The position numbers were made by a program, and so were the translations under genes. From a bacterium (GTDB lineage: Bacteria; Pseudomonadota; Alphaproteobacteria; Rs-D84; CACZYB01): a stretch of 13,487 nt of DNA. Numbering within the stretch: position 1 is the stretch's first letter; each line of letters starts with the position of its first letter. The stretch covers positions 1 through 13,487 of the forward strand of contig JAILLX010000045.1 of the NCBI GenBank assembly GCA_024692925.1. The letters run 5' to 3'. Below, piece after piece: positions 8,363 through 13,487 of this stretch. The notes beneath the pieces are model-generated. The model was given only the letters and a program-made list of their open reading frames with translations, did not search any database and was not told the DNA's origin.

Positions 8363-8734
8363 TTATTTTACATAATCAGGATTTGGTAAACGACGATCTT
8401 CGAATGTCACAACAGGAATAGTTTTCTTTTCACCAAGTCCAGTCTTATATTCATAAATTCCACTGTGTACAGCACATTTTCCAGCAGGAATTTCCACCAT
8501 TTGTGAATCATAATATGTGATACCTGCTTCCTTTGCAAGTTTCACAGCAGTTGTATAATGACATTTTCCAAAAAGTGTATCGTCACAAGCCTTTGCAAGT
8601 ACATAATTTGAACCAACCTGATAAACTTCAAAAGCTTCATAACCTTGACAGTTATCATTTTTGATTGTTTCTTTTAATACATCAAATTGAGAACATGCAC
8701 AAAGTATTAAAGGTAAAATAAACAATTTTTTCAT
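8363..8734 (-). CDS. Small predicted lipoprotein of unknown function
   Basis: I do not recognise a family. The 123-residue product begins MKKLFILPLILCACS, a short lipoprotein signal with a plausible lipobox LCAC, giving a lipidated Cys 14 and an envelope location. The mature part has four further cysteines (29, 50, 58, 87), which could form two disulfides in the periplasm. It is otherwise polar, ending RRLPNPDYVK. The ATG is well supported by an AGGAG ribosome site 8 nt upstream (+ strand CTCCT at 8743-8747). It is transcribed convergently with murB and divergently from secG, apparently as a single gene. The export signal, ribosome site and shared terminator make a real gene very likely; its role cannot be read from the sequence. 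Confidence 0.85.
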   Translation of the reverse strand: MKKLFILPLILCACSQFDVLKETIKNDNCQGYEAFEVYQVGSNYVLAKACDDTLFGKCHYTTAVKLAKEAGITYYDSQMVEIPAGKCAVHSGIYEYKTGLGEKKTIPVVTFEDRRLPNPDYVK

Positions 8735-8765
8735 TTTTAAACTCCTTCATTTATTTAACGTTTTC

Positions 8766-8793
8766 ATTCTATAGAAATAAAAGAATAATACAA
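8766..8793 (-). promoter_or_regulatory. Weak candidate promoter for the lipoprotein gene
   Basis: On the minus strand TTGTAT (8788-8793, 3 of 6 consensus bases) and TAGAAT (8766-8771, 5 of 6) are separated by 16 bp, just upstream of the ribosome site. In such AT-rich DNA similar matches occur by chance, so this is tentative. Confidence 0.35.
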
Positions 8794-8821
8794 GGTATTT
8801 TTTCATAGCCCCCGATTTTTC

Positions 8822-8850
8822 TTGATTATATTTAAAAATTGATTTATATT
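8822..8850 (+). promoter_or_regulatory. Candidate promoter for secG
   Basis: TTGATT (8822-8827) and TATATT (8845-8850) are spaced 17 bp apart, about 30 nt before the secG start codon, in the divergent intergenic region 8735-8880. This region contains no other recognisable gene or structured RNA. Confidence 0.5.
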
Positions 8851-8880
8851 TAGGCAAAATACATAAAAAAAGGAAAAAAA

Positions 8881-9285
8881 ATGATAAATATTCTTCTCGT
8901 TCTTAATATCATAGTAGTAGTTTTACTTATTGGAATAATCCTTCTTCAAAAGTCCCAAGGCGGTGTTTTGGGTATGGGTGGTTCAGGTTCCAAAAATGGT
9001 ATCTTTACTGCAAGAAGTGCTGGTAATCTTATTACAAAGTTGACCTATATTTTGGGTGCAATGTTCTTTATAATTTGCCTTTTGCTTGCATTTTTGGTAT
9101 CCCGTCACGAAGGAACAAGGTCATTTGTTGAAACTATGGCTGAAAAAAATGGTGTTGAAGTAAAGGAAATAAAATCTCCAACTATCAACAAAATTCCCGA
9201 AGATAAGGTAAAAGAGGAACTTAAAAAAGAGGCAATTAAACAAGAAGCCTCAAAGAAAAAACCTGTTGTTCCTACGACAAAATAA
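8881..9285 (+). CDS. secG: Preprotein translocase subunit SecG
   Basis: SecG is the small inner-membrane subunit of the SecYEG channel that assists SecA-driven export. The 134-residue product has two hydrophobic segments (about 3-22 and 53-73). The diagnostic linker LLQKSQGGVLGMGGSGS (21-37) is followed by IFTARSAGNLITKLTYIL, close to alphaproteobacterial SecG as I recall it. The tail after residue 74 is hydrophilic and Lys/Glu-rich, a common variable extension. ATG follows AGG at 7 nt. The gene has its own candidate promoter and a strong terminator 22 nt downstream, so it appears monocistronic rather than linked to pyrG or tpiA. Confidence 0.93.
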   Translation: MINILLVLNIIVVVLLIGIILLQKSQGGVLGMGGSGSKNGIFTARSAGNLITKLTYILGAMFFIICLLLAFLVSRHEGTRSFVETMAEKNGVEVKEIKSPTINKIPEDKVKEELKKEAIKQEASKKKPVVPTTK

Positions 9286-9307
9286 AAAAACAGTTAAAAA
9301 ATTTTAC

Positions 9308-9333
9308 AAAAAAGCCTTTTTAGGCTTTTTTTT
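9308..9333 (+). terminator. Intrinsic terminator of secG
   Basis: A run of six A plus GCCT (9308-9317) pairs with AGGC plus six T (9322-9331) around a TTTT loop, and the T-run continues to 9333. It sits just after the secG stop and just before the next promoter, so it isolates the two transcription units. Confidence 0.88.
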
Positions 9334-9335
9334 AT

Positions 9336-9400
9336 TTGCAACATATTAAAAAATGTGGTACAATCAAAGCAACATACTGGGAGAAATCTATAAAAAGGAG
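9336..9400 (+). promoter_or_regulatory. Extended -10 promoter and RBS of the secreted repeat protein gene
   Basis: TTGCAA (9336-9341) lies 17 bp from TACAAT (9359-9364), which has TG at 9356-9357, an extended -10 like that of mraY. An AAGGAG Shine-Dalgarno occupies 9395-9400, 6 nt before the ATG at 9407. The in-frame ATG at 9353 overlaps the -10 region and would not be in the transcript, which fixes the downstream start. Confidence 0.65.
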
Positions 9401-9406
9401 AAAAAT

Positions 9407-11125
9407 ATGAAACATAAAGTCAGTATATTAACACTTTCACTTCTCTGTTTTGCTAGCATTTTCGCAAACGGAGATGCAAATGCACAACGTGGTAGAAAAA
9501 GATCTCGCCATATGAGTGTGGCTAAATATAAAAAGACACTTGAAGCATCTAATGCAAGTGCATCAACTGGTGCAACTGGAAATATTAATGCAGATACTAT
9601 TAGTGATGCCTCAGGTTGTGGTGCCGGAACATACTTCAACGGCTCAAACGGATGTAATTTGTGTCCAATTGGAACATGGTCAACTGCAGGTTCCACAGAA
9701 TGTGTATCATGCGGAGATAATATTGCAACATGCGATGCAACAACCGGAAACCCAATCACATGTAACGCAGGCTATAAAATTGATGGTACAAAATGCGTAG
9801 TTGATGAAAATGCTGGTACTGACCCAGAAGAAGTTGCAAGATTTAAAGAATTAAAACAAAAATATGCATTGCAACTTGCTGAAGTATCTGCTGAATGTTC
9901 AGGTATTGCAAGTGAATTAGAAAGAATAAAAAATCTTAATGCTGCATCTACTATTTCAAGTGGTGCTGGTACACTTGCCGCAGGAGCTGCTGTTGGTACA
10001 TCTATAGTAAAAGCATCTAAAGATAATAAGGCTATAGCAAATGCTGGTAAAGATTTTACAGAACCTTATAACACATGGATTGAAAAGGTAAAAGCTAATA
10101 AGGAAAAAATTAATACTGAATTAACAACAGAAGAATTAAATGCAGTTGTTAGTGAAACAAAAGAATTAGCTAAAGAAGTTAATAAAAAATATAAAGGTCT
10201 AAACGATAAAAAAGAAGATAAGAACATTAAGTCCTTAACTGAAAAATTAAGTGCATATAATGATCGTTCTGCGGAAAAATCTCAACTTGAAACAGAATTG
10301 AATCAAGAAGGTACAACAGAAGAAAGAAAAGCTGAAATCAATAAAGTAATAGCAGAAATTGATAAGGAAAAATCTGCATATGATGAGGCTGTAGCAAAGA
10401 AGGCAGAACTTGAAAAAGCTGATAATGAAAAAACTACTGCATCAAAAGATGTTGTTGTAAAGGCTTTGAATGAAATGGCTACAATGAATCTTGAAGAATA
10501 TACTGCACAACAATCTGCAAATACAGACACAAAGACTCTTGGTAATGTGACAACTGGTCTTATGGCTGGTGCAACTGTTGCATCCGGTGTTTCTGCAACT
10601 ACATCATATATTGCTTCAGCTAAATCAGGTAGTATTTTAGATAGAGTTAATGAGTGTAATAATCGTCTTAATGATTTAAAGTATATCAGTGATGCTTTAA
10701 ATTCAGTAGAATTAGAAGAAGCTCAAAAAATACATGAACAGGCACAAGCAGTTGTAAATGCATGTTCATTTAACAGAAATGCCGTTGAAAACGTTAAGAA
10801 TTTGACTTTGGCAAGTGGTATTATTTCCACTGTTGGTACAGCAACAGCCGGAGCTGGAACTGTCACATCTGCATTATCAAACAGTGATAAAAAATCCAAT
10901 GATGCAAAGAAAGGTCTTAACACTGCAACAATTATTCTTGCTGGTGTGACAACTGGTACATCTGGTGCTTCAACAGTCACTGGCGGTATTGCATGGTCAA
11001 AGATAAATCCAGTTATTGAAAGTGCTAAGAAATGTGAAAATGTTTTGAGAAATAATCTTGTTGATGTAAACTTCAAAACAGAAACAATACTTGATAGCAT
11101 TCCTTATGCTGGTGAAAACGAATAA
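9407..11125 (+). CDS. Secreted Cys-rich, coiled-coil protein with duplicated Gly/Ala hydrophobic modules; unknown function
   Basis: I do not recognise the full architecture. With the start at 9407 (AAGGAG at 6 nt) the product has 572 residues. Residues 1-26 form a Sec signal peptide ending ANA|Q. A basic, then Ala/Ser-rich linker follows. Residues 71-130 hold eight cysteines in spacings such as CGAGTYF, CNLCPIGTWS and CVSC, resembling the GCC2/GCC3 or ephrin-receptor-like Cys-rich repeat. Residues about 140-165 and 215-360 are Lys/Glu-rich and probably helical or coiled coil. Four Gly/Ala/Thr/Ser-rich hydrophobic stretches lie at about 176-204, 378-403, 465-491 and 504-530. They form two homologous A-B pairs bounded by Cys 164/417 and Cys 453/543. 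Envelope or surface location is inferred; adhesion, membrane insertion or a structural role are all possible. It forms a single-gene unit. Confidence 0.9.
   Translation: MKHKVSILTLSLLCFASIFANGDANAQRGRKRSRHMSVAKYKKTLEASNASASTGATGNINADTISDASGCGAGTYFNGSNGCNLCPIGTWSTAGSTECVSCGDNIATCDATTGNPITCNAGYKIDGTKCVVDENAGTDPEEVARFKELKQKYALQLAEVSAECSGIASELERIKNLNAASTISSGAGTLAAGAAVGTSIVKASKDNKAIANAGKDFTEPYNTWIEKVKANKEKINTELTTEELNAVVSETKELAKEVNKKYKGLNDKKEDKNIKSLTEKLSAYNDRSAEKSQLETELNQEGTTEERKAEINKVIAEIDKEKSAYDEAVAKKAELEKADNEKTTASKDVVVKALNEMATMNLEEYTAQQSANTDTKTLGNVTTGLMAGATVASGVSATTSYIASAKSGSILDRVNECNNRLNDLKYISDALNSVELEEAQKIHEQAQAVVNACSFNRNAVENVKNLTLASGIISTVGTATAGAGTVTSALSNSDKKSNDAKKGLNTATIILAGVTTGTSGASTVTGGIAWSKINPVIESAKKCENVLRNNLVDVNFKTETILDSIPYAGENE
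9896..11035 (+). repeat. Internal protein duplication: two A-B hydrophobic modules bounded by Cys
   Basis: Residues 164-204 (A) and 453-493 (A') align without gaps, 18 of 41 identical by hand count, both starting CS and sharing E, KNL, AS and GT positions. Residues 378-417 (B) and 504-543 (B') also align without gaps, 12 of 40 identical, each ending in Cys exactly 39 residues after the first Leu. In unit 1, A and B are separated by a charged insert of about 170 residues; in unit 2 only by about 10 residues. The likely origin is duplication of a hairpin-like unit. Confidence 0.75.
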
Positions 11126-11144
11126 ATGTTTTAGTTAAAAAATT

Positions 11145-11172
11145 TCCCTCGCTTTTGCGGGGGATTTTTTTT
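11145..11172 (+). terminator. Intrinsic terminator of the secreted repeat protein gene
   Basis: TCCCTCGC (11145-11152) pairs with GCGGGGGA (11157-11164) with one G-U pair around a TTTT loop, followed by T8 (11165-11172). It starts 19 nt after the stop. The 60 bases from here to the next terminator show nothing recognisable. Confidence 0.92.
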
Positions 11173-11232
11173 ACTTTCATTCTTTATCATTAACCGTCAT
11201 CTTCGACATAATACGGGTAGGGTGTCATATCC

Positions 11233-11258
11233 AAAAAAACACCCCTCCGAAGAGGGGT
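11233..11258 (-). terminator. Intrinsic terminator of lysS with UUCG tetraloop
   Basis: On the minus strand ACCCCTC and GAGGGGT form a 7-bp perfect stem closing a TTCG loop with a C-G pair, the very stable cUUCGg tetraloop. It is followed by G and seven T (+ strand A7 at 11233-11239). It begins 5 nt after the lysS stop codon. Confidence 0.94.
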
Positions 11259-11263
11259 AATAA

Positions 11264-12868
11264 CTAAAGCAAATTCAAAATTTTTTCTCGGCCAATACTC
11301 CTTATAAACCCAGCCAACTTTGGACCCAAATCACGGTTAATAAGAATTTGATAAAGTTTCTTATAAATATCTGGTGTCAAACCAAACTCACCAACCATAT
11401 TTCCGATTTTGTTTTGAAGTTCCTTATCAGTTTGATAATTATCCCAATTTTCGGAAAGTTCAGTTTTAAGGGCAGAAATGAATTTTGCCTCCACCTCTGA
11501 AAGTTCAATATCAGAACGTTTTTCCTTATTTATAATGAACTTGAAATCCTCCGGTGCATGGTTTTTAATCCAAAATACCGCACGTTCCGCACGTTCATTA
11601 AATCTTCTTTCATCACGTTCATTTTTAATTTCAGATTCATAGTATTTTCTAGCCTTTGCAATATCAAAATCATTGATTTGCAAAATATTGCAAAGATGTC
11701 TGAAACTTGGTTGAAATGGCATAACTTCTGGGATTTTGCCATCAGCATTAAGTTGAGAAAGTTCGTAAATACGTTTCGCATTTGCTTTCTTTTCTTCCTT
11801 TACCTGCTCCAATCCATAAACAGTTCTTTCCATCCTGTCGAAATCTTCGTAGTTTTTAAGAACATCCAAATCAAAAGCCAAATCGAATGCAGCATTTGGT
11901 TTGTACGATGCAAAAATCCAACGAACCATTTCTGGCTCATACACATCCAAAATTTCTTTTAGGGTGATAACATTACCCTTTGACGAAGAAATTTTTCCAT
12001 TGAAACCCTTAATACCAATATTATCATACGCAGCATAAACCGGTGCATCTTTACCAAAGATTTCCTTGATTATGATTGATGCAGTATCCCTTGAACCACC
12101 AGCCGAGGAGTGATCACGACCACCTGGTTCAAAATCGACACCTTCGTATGCCCAACGCATTGGCCAATCAATTCTCCAAGGAAGTTTAAGACGTTTCGAA
12201 GTTTTCAAATCTTCCTTACCTTCAAACCCACAAAGTTCGCACTTGTATGTAATAGTTTTTGTTTCCTTATCATATCCAGTAATGGAAATTCTATCCCTAT
12301 TACAATGTTGACAATATGTAAGGAGCGGAGCCCAATCTTCCTCCAACTCGCTTGTCCTGAATTGTTGGAGTATTTCGCCAACCTTGTCCTTGTTATCCAT
12401 AATGTGGATAATATTTTCGTTATAGTCGCCAGCACGGTATTTTTTATTCTGATAGATAAAATCAACATAGGTTATACCAACCCTTGGCAAATCACGCTCG
12501 AAAACCTTTTCATTATGTTCGGCATAGGAAGAATATTCCTCAAATGGATCCGGCACATCAACAATAGGTTGAAACAAAAGCTCCTTTAACTCCTCTTGCT
12601 TTGGCATATTTGCAGGAACCTTTCTGAAAGTATCATAATCATCCCACGAGTAAATAAAGTGAACCTTTTTACCACGTTGCATTAATGCCCTTGCTACCAA
12701 ATCCACAGTAATAACCTCACGGAAATTTCCAAAGTGAACTACACCGGATGGGGTAATACCACTTGCAACGGTATAGGTTTCTTTGTCACCTTTTTCCCTT
12801 ATAACCTTTTCCGCAATTTGATCAGCCCAATGAAAAATTTGTTTTTGATTTTCGTTTTTATCTACCAT
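11264..12868 (-). CDS. lysS: Lysyl-tRNA synthetase, class I
   Basis: This enzyme charges tRNA-Lys with lysine in the cytoplasm. It is the class I form, unrelated in fold to the class II LysRS of most bacteria. In the 534-residue product the first signature is ASGITPSGVVHFGNFRE (35-51), where HFGN replaces HIGH. The second is GKISSSKGN (291-299), the KMSKS equivalent. Two CxxC pairs at C186/C189 and C210/C213 suggest a zinc-binding insert. The C-terminal half is a helical anticodon-binding region. ATG is preceded by AGAGG at 6 nt, the same leader as mraY. Class I LysRS is typical of archaea, many Alphaproteobacteria and spirochaetes; some genomes call it lysK. The gene is monocistronic with its own promoter and terminator. 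Confidence 0.96.
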   Translation of the reverse strand: MVDKNENQKQIFHWADQIAEKVIREKGDKETYTVASGITPSGVVHFGNFREVITVDLVARALMQRGKKVHFIYSWDDYDTFRKVPANMPKQEELKELLFQPIVDVPDPFEEYSSYAEHNEKVFERDLPRVGITYVDFIYQNKKYRAGDYNENIIHIMDNKDKVGEILQQFRTSELEEDWAPLLTYCQHCNRDRISITGYDKETKTITYKCELCGFEGKEDLKTSKRLKLPWRIDWPMRWAYEGVDFEPGGRDHSSAGGSRDTASIIIKEIFGKDAPVYAAYDNIGIKGFNGKISSSKGNVITLKEILDVYEPEMVRWIFASYKPNAAFDLAFDLDVLKNYEDFDRMERTVYGLEQVKEEKKANAKRIYELSQLNADGKIPEVMPFQPSFRHLCNILQINDFDIAKARKYYESEIKNERDERRFNERAERAVFWIKNHAPEDFKFIINKEKRSDIELSEVEAKFISALKTELSENWDNYQTDKELQNKIGNMVGEFGLTPDIYKKLYQILINRDLGPKLAGFIRSIGREKILNLL

Positions 12869-12897
12869 TTTAAACCTCTAAATTAAAATATAGGAAT

Positions 12898-12925
12898 ATG
12901 ATACCCTAAAATCAGACACAGTCAA
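12898..12925 (-). promoter_or_regulatory. Predicted promoter of lysS
   Basis: On the minus strand TTGACT (12920-12925, 5 of 6 consensus bases) and TATCAT (12898-12903, 5 of 6) are separated by 16 bp, about 30 nt before the lysS start codon. It is divergent from the promoter at 12964-12990; about 40 bp of featureless AT-rich DNA separates them. I see no T-box or other riboswitch-like leader. Confidence 0.6.
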
Positions 12926-12963
12926 TAAAATTAAAGAAAATTCTGATAAATAATAGAAACTAA

Positions 12964-12990
12964 TTGACTATTTTTTTTTTTTGTTAAAAT
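12964..12990 (+). promoter_or_regulatory. Promoter with a 12-T tract in its spacer
   Basis: TTGACT (12964-12969) and TAAAAT (12985-12990) are separated by 15 bp. The spacer is A, twelve T (12971-12982), G, T, which places a TG extended -10 at 12982-12983. A gain of two T would give the optimal 17-bp spacing, so slippage could tune or switch the gene starting at 13036. Confidence 0.55.
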
Positions 12991-13035
12991 AGAGGGCGGA
13001 CCATGAGAGATATTAGTAATAAAAAGGAGAATAAA

Positions 13036-13487
13036 ATGTCAGAAACAAAAAAGGAAAAAATTACACCAAAAAAAGCATATACTCGTGATACTAGAAGATT
13101 ACATATGGGACAATATTATTCCGAGGGTGGAAATGTTTATAAAAATTCTACAATAGAAGATGATTACTCTGATATTGGTAATGATACTGAAAAATATGAT
13201 AAATTCTCAAAAGCACAGAACAAGTTGGAAAATCTAGGAGTACGACTTTCTTCTATAGGAGAAGCTCCTCATTATGTAGCACTTGATGATAATAAGAATA
13301 GTTATCTTAGAGGATGTTTTGATATTTTTGATGTAAGTGATGATGATATAGAACGTTATTTTAGAGTTAAGAGTAGTAATCTTTTCGATATATTACATAA
13401 GTATAATATACCTTTTGATAAATTTAAAGATGTAATGAGTAATATTATAAATGGAAAAATTGATTTAAAAAAGTTTTATAAAGAGAA
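13036..13487 (+). CDS. Protein of unknown function, 3'-truncated by the window
   Basis: An open frame of 150 codons runs from ATG 13036 to the window edge with no stop. AGGAG at 13025-13029, 6 nt upstream, and a promoter at 12964-12990 support the start. An in-frame ATG at 13003 is only about 13 nt after the -10 hexamer, leaving almost no leader, so I did not choose it. The visible product begins MSETKKEKITPKKAYTRDTR. It is very polar and rich in Asp, Asn, Lys, Tyr and Ser, with no signal peptide or membrane segment, so a cytoplasmic or self-directed location is likely. Asp clusters occur in EDDYSD, ALDDNK and DVSDDDIE. I recognise no domain. Its codons lean to AGA, AGT, TTA and ATA more than the Mur genes, which favour CTT and often CGT; this may indicate lineage-specific or transferred origin. 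Confidence 0.75.
   Translation, partial: MSETKKEKITPKKAYTRDTRRLHMGQYYSEGGNVYKNSTIEDDYSDIGNDTEKYDKFSKAQNKLENLGVRLSSIGEAPHYVALDDNKNSYLRGCFDIFDVSDDDIERYFRVKSSNLFDILHKYNIPFDKFKDVMSNIINGKIDLKKFYKE

Noticed and set aside
9388..9759. Open frame on the minus strand opposite the secreted protein gene (also 10303-10530 and 10723-11100)
   Set aside because: These are antisense shadows of a low-complexity gene with a clear promoter, ribosome site and signal peptide on the + strand; no ribosome site or family resemblance was seen.
1140..11266. Possible reassignment of TGA to tryptophan
   Set aside because: All tryptophans seen in the recognised proteins are TGG, no in-frame TGA interrupts any gene, and proteins end at normal family lengths under the standard code.
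11558..11962. Open frames on the + strand inside lysS (also 12110-12589)
   Set aside because: They lie opposite conserved class I LysRS coding sequence and show no recognisable protein features of their own.
12869..13035. Riboswitch or T-box regulating lysS or the divergent gene
   Set aside because: The leaders after the predicted promoters are about 30-40 nt, too short, and show no paired structure or anti-terminator.
13003..13038. Upstream in-frame ATG at 13003 for the last gene
   Set aside because: It would lie about 13 nt after the -10 hexamer, with its only ribosome-like sequence around the expected transcript start. The ATG at 13036 has a standard AGGAG at 6 nt.
1..13487. CRISPR array, defence island, insertion sequence, tRNA or rRNA
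   Set aside because: No regularly spaced direct repeats, transposase, terminal inverted repeats, cloverleaf or rRNA-like segments were seen. The compact intergenic regions are accounted for by promoters and terminators.

Overview
The window is a strongly AT-rich bacterial chromosome segment. Its protein resemblances point to an alphaproteobacterium-like lineage. MurC and SecG resemble alphaproteobacterial family members (recalled from family knowledge, not searched). The lysyl-tRNA synthetase is the class I type, common in archaea and also present in many Alphaproteobacteria and spirochaetes. AT-rich, host- or gut-associated Alphaproteobacteria would fit, but this assignment is inference. All 11 visible stop codons are TAA (8) or TAG (3); none is TGA.

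Positions 1-8299 hold a peptidoglycan synthesis and division (dcw) cluster on the + strand: ftsI (5' end cut off), mraY, murD, ftsW, murG, murC and murB. From mraY to murB the genes are packed with gaps of 1-14 nt. Between ftsI and mraY there is only a 64-bp gap with a good extended -10 promoter. The usual murE and murF are absent there, and ddl/ftsQ/ftsA/ftsZ do not follow murB. A bidirectional terminator closes the operon. Together these genes make the lipid I and lipid II steps (MraY, MurG), UDP-MurNAc and its first additions (MurB, MurC, MurD), and the septal polymerase/transpeptidase pair (FtsW, FtsI).

Positions 8363-9333 hold a small predicted lipoprotein on the - strand and, divergent from it, secG with its own promoter and terminator. 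Positions 9359-11172 hold a monocistronic unit (promoter, gene, terminator). It encodes a secreted 572-residue protein with a Cys-rich N-terminal module, a long charged helical region and a duplicated pair of Gly/Ala-rich hydrophobic segments flanked by cysteines. I do not recognise this architecture, and it is the most novel item here.

Positions 11233-12925 hold class I lysS on the - strand, with a UUCG-loop terminator and a promoter. Divergent from it, a gene of unknown function starts at 13036 and runs off the window. A 12-T tract lies inside its promoter spacer. No tRNA, rRNA, CRISPR array or insertion sequence was seen, and no gene-free stretch exceeds 300 bases.
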